DNA of 64,000 nt from Reyranella soli (GTDB lineage: Bacteria > Pseudomonadota > Alphaproteobacteria > Reyranellales > Reyranellaceae), in contig NZ_BKAJ01000004.1 in the NCBI RefSeq assembly GCF_007992495.1, positions 124,001-188,000 on the forward strand, read 5' to 3'. This document shows, one piece after another, positions 33,303 through 42,324 of this stretch; position 1 is the first letter of the stretch; each line of letters opens with the position of its first letter. The translations under genes were made by a program, and so were the position numbers. The notes under the pieces are model-generated. The model saw only the letters and a program-made list of their open reading frames with translations, did no database searches and was not told where the DNA came from.

Positions 33303-34919
33303 TCACCCCTCCTTGCCTTCTCCGTGTGACGGGGGAGGAGGGCCATTCTTCTTTCGCCGATAGATCCGATACCGGTCGAAATCCATCAGGTGCTCGTAGC
33401 CCTCGAAGGCATCGGCGAAGACGCGGTTCTGCATGAAGTATTCGAGATAATCGAACTCCTTGCCTTGGCAGCGCGGGATGCCGGCGATGCGGTCGACGAT
33501 CAGCAGGTCGGGCTGCTCGCGGGCGAAATCCTCGCTCACATTGTCGAACACCAGCTTTTCCGAATCGCCCATCGTGTCGGGCGGATTGTAGAGCGCGGGG
33601 AAGTCGTCGCAGGTCGCATAGACTCCCTGCAGCACCCACATGGTGAGGTACCGCATGGTCATGCGGCCACCGATGTAGTTGATCATCGGCCACAGCGGAT
33701 AGATGCCGGGCGACAGCGCCATGATCGTGCGATGGGGCGCGTTCTGCTCGATGATGTGCTGCAGGCGTCCGCCGATCGAATCCTCGAACTGGCGCTGCTT
33801 GTAGAAGGGTGGCGTGTAGAGCGCCGCCTGGAAGTAGAGCAGCACCATCAGTGTGGCCGAGATCACCGCCACCGGCAGGTGATGGCCGCTGCGGCTGATC
33901 GGCAGGTAGCGGTCGACCGTCTGCGACACGGTGAGGGCCGCCAGCAGGATCGCCGCCGACAGCGCCGGTAGCACATGGTAGGGCCAGCCCTTGGCCTGGG
34001 CGATCGCCGAGATCGCGGCCCCGATGCCGAACACGACCAGCACGCGCGCCGCCGCGGTCTTGGTGAAGATCACGGCGATCAGGCCGAAGATTAGCAGCGC
34101 GATCAGTGTCGGAGCGAGCACGTTGCTGGTGAGGACGCCGCGCCAGCCGGTATCGCCGATTGGCGCGTAGGCCTCGACAGCCAGCGGCATGACGAACTCG
34201 CCGTATTCGCGGAAGATCGTGTACATCGACACGAAATGCGCGACCGCAACCAAGCCGATCGCCCAGGGGATGGGGTCGGTAAGCGTGGTGCGCCAGCCGC
34301 GGCGAATGAGCAGGTAGAGTTCGAGGGCTGCAGGGATCGCGAGATAGTGCGGCTTCATCGCCAGGGCGACACCTGCGACCATGCCGATGGCGATCGACGA
34401 GCCGCGGCTGAGCAGGATGCCCTCGCCGCGGGCCATCGAGGCGATCATGTAGGGCGCGCAGGCCACGAACAGGATGTGCTCGCGCTGGCCGAAATGCTCG
34501 TTGGGCAGCACGGTGAACAGGAACAGCAGCACTGGCGGCAACAGTGCCTCGGTGAGCGCATGGTCGGCCGACGGCACAAGCTTCACCAGCCGCCGGCAGG
34601 CCCAGAACGAGGCGAAGATGCCGGCCACCACCCAGGCGGTGAACCAGAACGAGGGATCGCCCGGCAGGATCTTGGAGGTCAACACGGGCAGTGCATGCAC
34701 CACGAAGGTGAGCGGCAGGTTCTCGTCGATCACCTCGACGTAGAGTCGCTCGCCGTTCACCCAGCGCGCCGACACGTCGAGGATGGCGGCGACGTCGTGG
34801 TTGATGGGCGGGAAGAAATAGCCTGCCAGCCACAGGATCGGCAGGGCGATCAGCGGCAGCAGCAGGAGCCGTTCAATGCTCGGCGGAACTGTCGGGGGTT
34901 TGGTCGCGGCGGTTGGCAA
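33303..34919 (-). CDS. GT-C-like multi-spanning glycosyltransferase/membrane protein
   Basis: 538 residues with about eleven hydrophobic helices. NHDVAAILDVSARWVNGERLY in the first extracytoplasmic loop holds the acidic residues expected in GT-C enzymes, which use polyprenyl-phosphate sugars on the periplasmic side. The soluble C-terminal domain ends in KKNGPPPPSHGEGKEG, encoded by a family B repeat; the ancestral stop was probably nearer residue 524. The TTG start is the only candidate before the first helix. Divergent from the methyltransferase/ArnC-like set, which may supply its donor lipid. Confidence 0.72.
   Translation of the reverse strand: MPTAATKPPTVPPSIERLLLLPLIALPILWLAGYFFPPINHDVAAILDVSARWVNGERLYVEVIDENLPLTFVVHALPVLTSKILPGDPSFWFTAWVVAGIFASFWACRRLVKLVPSADHALTEALLPPVLLFLFTVLPNEHFGQREHILFVACAPYMIASMARGEGILLSRGSSIAIGMVAGVALAMKPHYLAIPAALELYLLIRRGWRTTLTDPIPWAIGLVAVAHFVSMYTIFREYGEFVMPLAVEAYAPIGDTGWRGVLTSNVLAPTLIALLIFGLIAVIFTKTAAARVLVVFGIGAAISAIAQAKGWPYHVLPALSAAILLAALTVSQTVDRYLPISRSGHHLPVAVISATLMVLLYFQAALYTPPFYKQRQFEDSIGGRLQHIIEQNAPHRTIMALSPGIYPLWPMINYIGGRMTMRYLTMWVLQGVYATCDDFPALYNPPDTMGDSEKLVFDNVSEDFAREQPDLLIVDRIAGIPRCQGKEFDYLEYFMQNRVFADAFEGYEHLMDFDRYRIYRRKKNGPPPPSHGEGKEG
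33312..33340. repeat. Family B repeat fragment within a coding 3' end
   Basis: CTTGCCTTCTCCGTGTGACGGGGGAGGAGGG is a diverged family B copy. It is translated in the C-terminus of the GT-C-like gene as PPPPSHGEGK. Confidence 0.55.
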
Positions 34920-34980
34920 GGCAGGACGAAGATATCATAAGCGGGAGGGAAGAAGACACTCGCAGGGACGGACGAGGGGC

Positions 34981-35721
34981 GTGGAACGGGTCGAATACGA
35001 GCGCATGCACGAGGTCGAGGACCGCATGTGGTGGTATCGCGGCCTGCGCACACTCGCCGCAGAGCAGCTCACGCGTGCCCTGTCGCGCTCGCAGAGCGCA
35101 GGGCCCGTGCTCGATGCCGGCTGCGGCACCGGCGGCATGCTGCGGAAGCTTGGGCCGGTGGTGGCGGGTAACCCCACTTTCGGGCTGGAGTATGACCAAG
35201 TGGCTGCGTCGTTTGCCGCGGCCAAGGCCGGCCGGCCGGTGGCCGCCGGCTCGGTCACCGAAATGCCCTTGGGCAACGGGGCGCTGGGCGGCTACCTGTC
35301 GCTCGATGTCCTCTGCCATGGCGGAGTGGAGCCGGCGCTTGCCCTCAAGGAGGCCCACCGCTGCCTGCGGCCGGGCGCGATCGCGGTTTTCAATCTGCCG
35401 GCCTATGGCTGGTTGTTGTCGGCGCATGACCGGCGCGTGCACAATGTGCGCCGCTTCACCGGCCGGCAGGCGCGAGCCTTGCTCACGGGCAACGGCTTTC
35501 GCGTCCTGAGGTCCAGCTATTGGAACACCTTGCTGTTTCCCCTGATGCTTGTTCACCGATTGATCGAGCGTGACGACGCCGAAAGCGACGTGCGCGACTA
35601 CCCGCGCTGGCTGGACGCCCTGTTTTCGACGGCCCTTGCCGTCGAGCGCTCGGCGATCGCAGCCGGCATCAGCCTGCCGTTCGGCGGCTCCCTGATCGTG
35701 GTCGCCGCGCGCGATGGCTGA
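34981..35721 (+). CDS. SAM-dependent methyltransferase (Methyltransf_11 type)
   Basis: 246 residues from a GTG with GGACGGACGAGGGG just upstream; a longer frame begins inside the divergent gene and lacks family similarity. EYERMHEVEDRMWWYRGLR at the start is characteristic of methyltransferases in polyprenyl-sugar loci. SAM motif I is VLDAGCGTGGML (about 44-55), and motif IV-like YLSLDVLCH follows. Its stop overlaps the GT2 gene by eight bases, tying it to lipid-linked sugar chemistry. Confidence 0.85.
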   Translation: MERVEYERMHEVEDRMWWYRGLRTLAAEQLTRALSRSQSAGPVLDAGCGTGGMLRKLGPVVAGNPTFGLEYDQVAASFAAAKAGRPVAAGSVTEMPLGNGALGGYLSLDVLCHGGVEPALALKEAHRCLRPGAIAVFNLPAYGWLLSAHDRRVHNVRRFTGRQARALLTGNGFRVLRSSYWNTLLFPLMLVHRLIERDDAESDVRDYPRWLDALFSTALAVERSAIAAGISLPFGGSLIVVAARDG

Positions 35722-36757
35722 GGTCCTGCCATTCCCGGCGCTGTCCGTGGTCGTTCCGGTCTATAACGGCGCGAGCACCGTCGGCGAGCTCGTGAATGCG
35801 CTGCGCGGCCTCGACATCGAGGGCGGGCTGGAGATCGTCCTGGTCGTCGATTGCCCGCCCGACAACAGCCTTGCCGTCTGCAAGCAGCTCGCCGGCGAGC
35901 CCGGCGCGCCGGTCACGGTGCTGAGCCTCAGTCGCAATTTCGGTGAGCACAACGCGGTCATGGCAGGACTGGCGCGGGCGACAGGCGCCTACGCCATCAC
36001 CATGGACGACGACCTGCAGAACCCCCCGAGCGAGGTGAAGCGCCTGTTCGAGCATGCGCGCGACGGCAATTACGATGCGGTCTACACCTACTATGCCGAG
36101 AAGCAGCACGCCGCCTGGCGCAACCTCGGCAGCCGCTTCACCAATTGGTGTGCCGATCGCCTGATCGACAAGCCGCCCGGCCTCTATCTCTCGAGCTTCC
36201 GCTGCATCTCCGCCTTCGTGCGCGAGCGCATCACCGCGAACTACGAGGGGCCTTATCCCTATGTCGACGGCCTGGTGTTCCAGGTCACGCAGAATGTCGG
36301 GCGCCTGCAGGTCGAGCATCTGCCGCGCGTGGAAGGCCGCTCGAACTACACACTGCGTCGCCTGGTGCGGCTGTGGCTGTCGATGTTCCTCAATTTCTCG
36401 GTGATGCCGCTCAGGCTGGCCACGCTGTTCGGCCTGGGCTTCGGCGCCCTGGGCGCCATCGCCGCCGTCATCGTCGTCGTCGAGGCGATCGTGTCGGACA
36501 AGCCGCCGCAAGGCTGGGCCTCGCTGATGGTGGCGGTGCTGGTGCTGGCCGGCGTGCAGCTCGTGGTGGTCGGGCTGATCGGTGAGTATCTCGGTCGCAT
36601 GTTCCTCGCCGTGAACCGCAAGCCGCAGTACCTCGTGCGCGAGGTCTTCCATCGCGGCACCGGTGAGCTGGAGGGCGGCCTGGAGATCGAGCGGCCCAAG
36701 GTCGACACGCGCGCCGCGGGCCAGCCGCATCGCGAGCCTTCTCGAGGGGAGTCCTGA
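35714..36757 (+). CDS. ArnC/GtrB-like GT2 glycosyltransferase
   Basis: 347 residues. GT-A core with SVVVPVYNGA at 11-20 and MDDDLQNPP at 97-105, where the acidic cluster binds metal and nucleotide. Two C-terminal helices (about 233-258 and 270-292) and GEYLGRMFLAVNRKPQY are typical of undecaprenyl-phosphate glycosyltransferases such as ArnC and GtrB. It would place a sugar on the lipid carrier at the inner face. With the adjacent SMR-like protein as a flippase and the GT-C protein as acceptor enzyme, the set resembles an Arn/Gtr decoration system. Confidence 0.9.
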   Translation: MAEVLPFPALSVVVPVYNGASTVGELVNALRGLDIEGGLEIVLVVDCPPDNSLAVCKQLAGEPGAPVTVLSLSRNFGEHNAVMAGLARATGAYAITMDDDLQNPPSEVKRLFEHARDGNYDAVYTYYAEKQHAAWRNLGSRFTNWCADRLIDKPPGLYLSSFRCISAFVRERITANYEGPYPYVDGLVFQVTQNVGRLQVEHLPRVEGRSNYTLRRLVRLWLSMFLNFSVMPLRLATLFGLGFGALGAIAAVIVVVEAIVSDKPPQGWASLMVAVLVLAGVQLVVVGLIGEYLGRMFLAVNRKPQYLVREVFHRGTGELEGGLEIERPKVDTRAAGQPHREPSRGES

Positions 36758-36760
36758 GCG

Positions 36761-37093
36761 ATGACGGTGTACTACGTGGCGCTGGGCATCGGCATCTTGG
36801 CCGGCATCGCCGGACAGATGCTGCTCAAGGCCGGCGCCGATGCCCCGGATTTCGTCAGCCAGCTGTTGCGGCCCTCGACGCTTTGCGGACTGGCCCTCTA
36901 CGGTTCGGCGGCCTTCCTCTACATCATCGCGTTGCGAAAGATCCCCGTATCGGTCGCCTTTCCCAGCGTGTCGCTCTCCTATGCGATCGTGGCGGTGCTC
37001 GGGCACTTCCTTTTCGGCGAGTCGTTCGGCATCAAGCAGATCGGCGGCATTGTCCTGATCATGGGTGGCGTCGTCCTGATCAATCAGCATTGA
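36761..37093 (+). CDS. SMR/ArnE-like four-helix membrane protein
   Basis: 110 residues with four hydrophobic helices and the motif FLYIIALRKIPVSVAFPSVSLSYAIV split across helices 2-3, typical of the EamA/SMR fold used by ArnE/ArnF, which flip undecaprenyl-phosphate-aminoarabinose. It begins four bases after the ArnC-like gene, so a lipid-linked-sugar flippase role is the best contextual reading. A small multidrug exporter of the EmrE type is the alternative; the glutamate of EmrE helix 1 is not seen. Confidence 0.8.
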   Translation: MTVYYVALGIGILAGIAGQMLLKAGADAPDFVSQLLRPSTLCGLALYGSAAFLYIIALRKIPVSVAFPSVSLSYAIVAVLGHFLFGESFGIKQIGGIVLIMGGVVLINQH

Positions 37094-37121
37094 CGGCGCA
37101 GCCGTCAAAGTCGGGGAGCAA

Positions 37122-37985
37122 ATGGATTACGAGCAGATCAAGTACGAGACCAAGGACGGCATCCTCACCATCACGCTGAACCGGCCGGACAAGCTCAACG
37201 CTTTCACCGGCAGGATGCTCTCGGAACTGCTCGATGCCATGGACCGCGCCGATCGCGACGACGATGTGCGCGCCGTGGTGTTCACCGGCGCGGGCCGCGG
37301 CTTCTGTGCCGGCGCCGATCTGTCGGGCGGCGCCAACACGTTCAACTCCGAGAATCGCGGCCCGATCGATCCCGGGTTGGACGGCCATCGCGACGGCGGC
37401 GGCCTGTTCACCTTGCGCCTGTTCGATCTCTTGAAACCCACCATCGCCGCCTGCAACGGACCTGCCGTCGGTGTCGGTGTCACCATGCAGCTCGCGATGG
37501 ACGTGCGGCTCGCGTCAGAGGCCGCGCGCTACGGCTTCGTCTTCACCCGGCGCGCCATCGTCATGGAGGCCTGCTCGAGCTGGTTCCTGCCGCGGCTGGT
37601 CGGCCCGCAGCAGGCACTGGAATGGGTCATGACCGGCCGCGTCTTCCCGGCCGACGAGGCGCTGAAGGGTCGCCTGGTGCGCTCGATCCACAAGCCCGAC
37701 GAGCTCCTGCCCGCGGCCTATGCGCTGGCCCGCGAGATCGCCGACAATACCGCGCCGGTCTCGGTGGCGCTGAACCGGCAGATGATCTGGAAGATGCTGG
37801 GAGCCGATCATCCCATGGAGGCGCACAAGGTCGATTCCAAGGGCATCTACGCCCGCGGCAAGTCCGACGACGTGAAGGAGGGCGTAACGGCCTTCCTGGA
37901 AAAGCGCCCGGCGAACTTCCCCATGAAGGTGACCAGCGGCATGCCGTCTTATTTCCCGTGGTGGAAGGAGCGTCCTTTCAAGTAG
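37122..37985 (+). CDS. Enoyl-CoA hydratase/isomerase family protein
   Basis: 287 residues. The oxyanion-hole signature TGAGRGFCAGADLSGG is at about 58-73, and the second motif reads RRAIVMEACSSWFLPRLVG around 143-161. The Glu in MEACSS fits one catalytic position. Part of beta-oxidation-type or ring-degradation chemistry. It directly precedes an SsuABC-like importer by 63 bases with a clear AGGAGG site between, so a functional link to uptake of the acid substrate is possible. Similar in layout to the hydratase at 40783. Confidence 0.88.
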   Translation: MDYEQIKYETKDGILTITLNRPDKLNAFTGRMLSELLDAMDRADRDDDVRAVVFTGAGRGFCAGADLSGGANTFNSENRGPIDPGLDGHRDGGGLFTLRLFDLLKPTIAACNGPAVGVGVTMQLAMDVRLASEAARYGFVFTRRAIVMEACSSWFLPRLVGPQQALEWVMTGRVFPADEALKGRLVRSIHKPDELLPAAYALAREIADNTAPVSVALNRQMIWKMLGADHPMEAHKVDSKGIYARGKSDDVKEGVTAFLEKRPANFPMKVTSGMPSYFPWWKERPFK

Positions 37986-38048
37986 GGTTGCCGCCCAACG
38001 GGGCATGCGGCACTCTCGCCGCCAATAAATTCCATTCAGGAGGAAACG

Positions 38049-39083
38049 ATGACCAAGCTGCACATGCGGCGTCGGACGATATTGGCTGCGGCCCCGGTGT
38101 TGGTGGCCGCGCCATACGTCGCCCGCGCGCAGGGCAAGCCTGAGAAGACCAAGGTGGTGCTGGCGGTCGGCGGCAAGTCGGCGCTGTACTACCTGTCGCT
38201 CACCATCGCCGAGACCAAGGGCTACTTCAAAGAGGCCGGCCTCGACGTCGAGATCAACGACTTCCAGGGCGGCGCCAAGTCGCTGCAGGCCCTGATGGGA
38301 GGCAGCGTCGATGTCGTCGCCGGCGCCTACGAGCACACCATCCGCATGCAGCAGCGCGGCCAGGACATCGTGGGCTTCGCGTTGATCGGCCGCGGCATGC
38401 AGCTCGCCATCGGCCTGCGCAATGACGTCGCCGCCAAGGTCAAGGGACCCGCGGACATCAAGGGCATGAAGTTCGGCGTCACCGCGCCCGGCTCGCAGAC
38501 CCATATGCTGGTCAACAACTGGGCGGCCAAAGGCGGCCTCAAGCCGACCGACATCGTGGCGATCGGCGTCGGCGCCGGTGCGTCCGTGGTGGCTGCGATC
38601 GAGAAGGGCGAGGTCGACGGCATCTCGCAGGCCGATCCCGCGGTCACCATTCTCGAGGACAAGAAGCTGATCAAGATCATGGTCGACACGCGCACCATGA
38701 AGGGCAACCAGGAGCTGTTCGGTGGTCCGTTCCCGGCGGCGTGCCTCTATGGCCAGCCCGAGCTCCTGAAGAAGACGCCGAACACGGCGCAGGCGCTGGC
38801 GACGGCGATCGTGCGCGCCGATCAGTGGCTGCAGACGGCGTCGCCCGCCGATGTCGCCAAGGCGGTGCCTGAAGCCTACCTGCTGGGCGATCGCGCGCTC
38901 TACGAGAAGGCCTTCGCCGCCGTGCGCGACACGATCTCGCCCGATGGCCAGATGCCGGCGGGTGGTCCCGAGAACTGCCTGAAATTCCTGGCCGAAGGCG
39001 ATCCCGCCATCAAGCCGGCCAGCATCAAGCTCGCCGACACCTGGACCAACGAGTTCGCGGCGCGCGCCGGCAAGCGCAGCTGA
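38049..39083 (+). CDS. ABC transporter substrate-binding protein (NMT1/SsuA type)
   Basis: 344 residues. The N-terminus MTKLHMRRRTILAAAPVLVA has a twin-arginine-like signal, with cleavage likely after ARAQ near residue 28. The mature protein is the NMT1/THI5/SsuA periplasmic-binding fold: GYFKEAGLDVEINDFQGG near 58-75 and GVTAPGSQTHMLV near 146-158. Family substrates are sulfonates, taurine, thiamine precursors or aromatic acids; specificity cannot be read. First gene of a three-gene importer; overlaps the ATPase start by one base (TGATG). Confidence 0.9.
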   Translation: MTKLHMRRRTILAAAPVLVAAPYVARAQGKPEKTKVVLAVGGKSALYYLSLTIAETKGYFKEAGLDVEINDFQGGAKSLQALMGGSVDVVAGAYEHTIRMQQRGQDIVGFALIGRGMQLAIGLRNDVAAKVKGPADIKGMKFGVTAPGSQTHMLVNNWAAKGGLKPTDIVAIGVGAGASVVAAIEKGEVDGISQADPAVTILEDKKLIKIMVDTRTMKGNQELFGGPFPAACLYGQPELLKKTPNTAQALATAIVRADQWLQTASPADVAKAVPEAYLLGDRALYEKAFAAVRDTISPDGQMPAGGPENCLKFLAEGDPAIKPASIKLADTWTNEFAARAGKRS

Positions 39084-39904
39084 TGAACAGCAGCGTTCCG
39101 GCGCTGAAGCTGGAGGACATCACCTGCCGCTTCGCTGCCCGCGATGGCGGCGGAGCCTACACCGCGGTGGCCAACGCCTCGCTCAGCATCGCCGAGGGCG
39201 AGTTTGTGTCCGTCGTCGGCCCGACCGGCTGCGGAAAGTCCACGTTGCTCAACATCGCGGCCGGCCTGCTCGCACCATCGCAAGGGTCGGTCTCGGTGTT
39301 CGGCCAGCCACTGATCGCCGCCGACGGCGTCAACCGCCGCGCCGGCTACATGTTCCAAGCCGACGCGCTGATGCCGTGGCGCACTGGCATCGACAACGTG
39401 ATCGCGGGCCTGGAGTTCAGGGGCGTGCCGCGCGCCGAGGCAGTGGGGCAAGGCGAGGCGTGGCTGCGCCGCGTCGGACTGGCGGGGTTTGGCGATCGCT
39501 ATCCGCACCAGATGTCGGGCGGCATGCGCAAGCGGCTGGCGCTCGCCCAGACGCTGATCCTGAGCCCGGACATCCTGCTGATGGACGAGCCTTTCTCGGC
39601 GCTCGACGTGCAGACACGCCAGCTCATGGAGAACGAGCTTCTGGCCCTGTGGGCCGAGGACAGGAAATCCGTGCTGTTCATCACCCACGACCTCGAGGAG
39701 GCGATCGCACTCTCCGACCGTGTTGTGGTGTTGTCGGCGGGCCCGGCGACGCGACCGATCGGAGATTTCAAGGTCGACCTGCCGCGGCCGCGCGACGTGT
39801 CGGAGATCCGCATGACGCCGGGCTTCTTGGCGCTGCATCGCGAGATCTGGGCGGCCATGAAGGAAGAAGTGCTGAAGGCCTACGCAGCACAGAAGGCGGC
39901 GTGA
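39083..39904 (+). CDS. ABC transporter ATP-binding protein (SsuB/TauB type)
   Basis: 273 residues. Walker A GPTGCGKST (about 47-55), Q-loop FQADALMPW, ABC signature MSGGMRKRLALAQ and Walker B ILLMDEPFSALD followed by the switch histidine in FITHDLEEA. This is the energising subunit for the importer encoded on either side. The permease gene begins one base after its stop. Intact in all motifs. Confidence 0.94.
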   Translation: MNSSVPALKLEDITCRFAARDGGGAYTAVANASLSIAEGEFVSVVGPTGCGKSTLLNIAAGLLAPSQGSVSVFGQPLIAADGVNRRAGYMFQADALMPWRTGIDNVIAGLEFRGVPRAEAVGQGEAWLRRVGLAGFGDRYPHQMSGGMRKRLALAQTLILSPDILLMDEPFSALDVQTRQLMENELLALWAEDRKSVLFITHDLEEAIALSDRVVVLSAGPATRPIGDFKVDLPRPRDVSEIRMTPGFLALHREIWAAMKEEVLKAYAAQKAA

Positions 39905-39905
39905 C

Positions 39906-40703
39906 GTGAGGCTGCGTTCCCTGCAAATCCTGGTCGTCTGTCTTCTCGTCGCCTTCTGGTACGTCATGACGGCGCCCGGCCTGATCCCGCCGTTCTATTT
40001 CGACAAGGCCAACCGAGCCGCCTTCTTCTTCGGCGAGCCGCAGAAGGTCTTCTGGGTCATCGTCGAATGGTTCACGACCGGCGAGATCTTCGGCCATCTC
40101 GGCATCACCCTGCTCGAGACGGCGCTGGGCTTCTTCATCGGTTCGGCGTTCGGCCTGGCGATCGGCTTGTGGCTCGCCTTGTCGCCGACCGCCTCGGCGG
40201 TGATGGATCCCTACATCAAGGGCTTCAACTCCATGCCGCGCGTGGTGCTGGCGCCGATCTTCGCGGTGTGGTTTGGCCTCGGCGTCTGGTCGAAGGTGGC
40301 GTTGGGCGTCACGCTGGTGTTCTTCGTGGTGTTCTTCAACGTCTATCAGGGCGTGCGGGAGGTCAGCCCCAACCTGATCGCCAACGCCCGCATGCTGGGC
40401 GCCTCGCGGCGCCAGCTCCTGCGCTCGATCTACTTGCCATCGGCGATGAGCTGGGTTTTTGCCAGCCTGCACAATGCCGTCGGCCTCGCCTTCGTCGGCG
40501 CTGTGGTCGGCGAGTATCTCGGCTCCTCGCGCGGCGTCGGCTACCTGATCCTGCAGGCCGAGGGCACCTTCGACATCAACACGGTGTTCGCCGGCATCCT
40601 GGTGCTGACCGCCTTCGCGCTGGCCCTCGACGCCGCCGTCGGCTCGGTCGAGCGCCGGCTGATGACCTGGCAGCCCAGGGCGAGCGAGACGGAGAAGGTT
40701 TAA
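39906..40703 (+). CDS. ABC transporter permease (SsuC/TauC type)
   Basis: 265 residues from GTG, with about six membrane helices. The cytoplasmic EAA loop reads ARMLGASRRQLLRSIYLPSA, where it contacts the ATPase. N-terminal helix then periplasmic loop (PPFYFDKANRAAFFFG). Completes the three-gene importer 38049-40703. Followed by a near-perfect palindromic repeat that separates it from the convergent enoyl-CoA hydratase and could terminate both. Confidence 0.92.
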   Translation: MRLRSLQILVVCLLVAFWYVMTAPGLIPPFYFDKANRAAFFFGEPQKVFWVIVEWFTTGEIFGHLGITLLETALGFFIGSAFGLAIGLWLALSPTASAVMDPYIKGFNSMPRVVLAPIFAVWFGLGVWSKVALGVTLVFFVVFFNVYQGVREVSPNLIANARMLGASRRQLLRSIYLPSAMSWVFASLHNAVGLAFVGAVVGEYLGSSRGVGYLILQAEGTFDINTVFAGILVLTAFALALDAAVGSVERRLMTWQPRASETEKV

Positions 40704-40710
40704 GGGAGCG

Positions 40711-40780
40711 CTGTCATCCCGAGCGTAGCGAGGGACCTTTAAGCAACAGGAAAGGTTCCTCGCTACGCTCGGGATGACAG
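40711..40780. repeat. Palindromic intergenic repeat, family A copy 3
   Basis: 30-base arms (40711-40740 and 40751-40780) match at 29 of 30 positions around a 10-base loop; arms start CTGTCATCCCGAGCGTAGCG. Between convergent genes, so it is well placed as a two-way terminator. Best preserved copy of the family in the window. Confidence 0.85.
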
Positions 40781-40782
40781 CA

Positions 40783-41607
40783 TCATTGACCCGTAAACCG
40801 CGCCGCGCGCTTCTCCAGGAAGTGGGCGACCCCTTCCTTGAAGTCGGCGGTCTGGAACGAAAGCTCCATCTCGTGATTGGCCTGGGTGGTGGCCTCGGCC
40901 AGGGTCTGGAACTCGGCTTCCCAGATCTGCCGCTTCATCACCGTCACCGAACGCGGCGAGACGGTATTGGCGAGCAGAGTCGCGTAGGCCCGGGTCTCGG
41001 CCATCAGCTTGTCGTCGGGGATAACTCGGCTGACCAAACCGAGCGCCAGGGCTTCCGGCGCGCGGAACTTACGGGCGGAGCACAACAGATCCATGGCTGC
41101 CGGCAGGCCGACGAGTCGCGGCAGCAGCCAGCTGACGCCGTGCTCGGCGATCAGGCCACGCTGGGCGAACGCCGTGGTGAAGACCGCCGATTCACCCGCG
41201 AACCGCAGGTCCGCATAGAGCGGGATGACGAAGCCGAGCCCAGCCGCCGGTCCGTTGATGGCAGCGATGATGAATTTCGGGATCGCCGGGAAGTAGGAGT
41301 AGCTCATCTTGAACTCGGGCAGGGTGCTACCCCCTTGCAGTGCTTGTGCGGCCTTGGTCGAGCGATCGGCACTGCCGCCGCCTGCACCGATGGCCTGCAG
41401 CCCGCCCATGTCGGCGCCGGCGCAGAAGCCGCGACCGGCACCCGTCAGGATGATCGCACGGACCTCAGGATCGGCGCCGGCCCTGTGCATGGCGTCCTTG
41501 AGGTCGATGTGCATCTGGCGTGTCCAGGCATTCAATTTCTCGGGACGGTTGAGTGCAATGGTGCAGATACGGTCGGCTACATCGTACAAAACCGTGTCGT
41601 ATGCCAT
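40783..41607 (-). CDS. Enoyl-CoA hydratase/isomerase family protein
   Basis: 274 residues. TGAGRGFCAGADMGG at about 55-69 and QRGLIAEHGVSWLLPRLVG near 148-166 are the family signatures; the Glu in AEHGVS is a candidate catalytic residue. It is not adjacent to other fatty-acid genes on its strand. The stop abuts the palindromic repeat. Promiscuous family, so the reaction beyond enoyl-CoA hydration or isomerisation is open. Confidence 0.9.
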   Translation of the reverse strand: MAYDTVLYDVADRICTIALNRPEKLNAWTRQMHIDLKDAMHRAGADPEVRAIILTGAGRGFCAGADMGGLQAIGAGGGSADRSTKAAQALQGGSTLPEFKMSYSYFPAIPKFIIAAINGPAAGLGFVIPLYADLRFAGESAVFTTAFAQRGLIAEHGVSWLLPRLVGLPAAMDLLCSARKFRAPEALALGLVSRVIPDDKLMAETRAYATLLANTVSPRSVTVMKRQIWEAEFQTLAEATTQANHEMELSFQTADFKEGVAHFLEKRAARFTGQ

Positions 41608-41846
41608 CCCGGGGCTCCCTCATGTGCAATCTTGTGGAGTGCATGATGGGCAAAAGGGCGCGACGATACAAATGCGACCGGATCGCTACAAATGGCACTC
41701 GATTGGAGGGCGGTGTCGAATACCACTGAACTATGATCGCCCCGCGGACAGGGGGTGTTCCGCGATCAGAGAATTGTCCGTTTGCGAACGGTTCCGTGGT
41801 ATATTGCAGGGATAAGGCAATAAAAACATCGCCGAGGTTAGGGAAA

Positions 41847-42314
41847 ATGGCAAAAAGGGAATTCGCCCACCCGAACGAGATGCACAAATACGTGGGCCAG
41901 GAAATTGGGGTCAGCGACTGGGTCGAGGTTACGCAGGACAGGATCAACCAGTTCGCCGAGGCGACGGGTGATCATCAGTGGATTCACGTCGATGTCGAGC
42001 GGGCCAAGAAGGACATGCCGGACGGCAAGACCATCGCCCACGGCTTCCTGACGCTGTCCCTGATCCCGATGCTCAATCACCAGATTTCGCACATCAACAA
42101 CGTGCGCAACGGCATCAACTACGGCTGCAACAAGGTGCGCTTCACCAGCCCCGTGCCGGCGGGCTCGCGGGTGCGCGCCCGCGCCAAGCTTCTCGCCGCC
42201 GATCCCATGGATAAGGGCGGCGTGCGGTTGACCAACCAGGTCACCATTGAGATCGAGGGCAAGGATCGTCCGGCCTGCGTGGCGGAGACCATGTCCATCG
42301 TGTACGGCGCCTGA
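41847..42314 (+). CDS. MaoC-family hydratase (NodN-like)
   Basis: 155-residue hotdog protein. RINQFAEATGDHQWIHVD (about 33-50) contains the Asp and His of the R-hydratase active site, and TIAHGFLTLSLIP (61-73) supplies the second motif. All features that are damaged in the MaoC-like remnant at 12976 are intact here. The ATG is preceded by a purine-rich GGTTAGGGAAA. It shares a transcript, probably, with the ChaC-like gene 10 bases downstream. Confidence 0.9.
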   Translation: MAKREFAHPNEMHKYVGQEIGVSDWVEVTQDRINQFAEATGDHQWIHVDVERAKKDMPDGKTIAHGFLTLSLIPMLNHQISHINNVRNGINYGCNKVRFTSPVPAGSRVRARAKLLAADPMDKGGVRLTNQVTIEIEGKDRPACVAETMSIVYGA

Positions 42315-42324
42315 GAGGTCGGTC

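Noticed and set aside
41760..41846. Sigma-70 promoter (TATATT near 41803) for the MaoC gene
   Set aside because: A -10-like TATATT is visible but no -35 at 16-18 bases matches well, so it is not listed as a feature.
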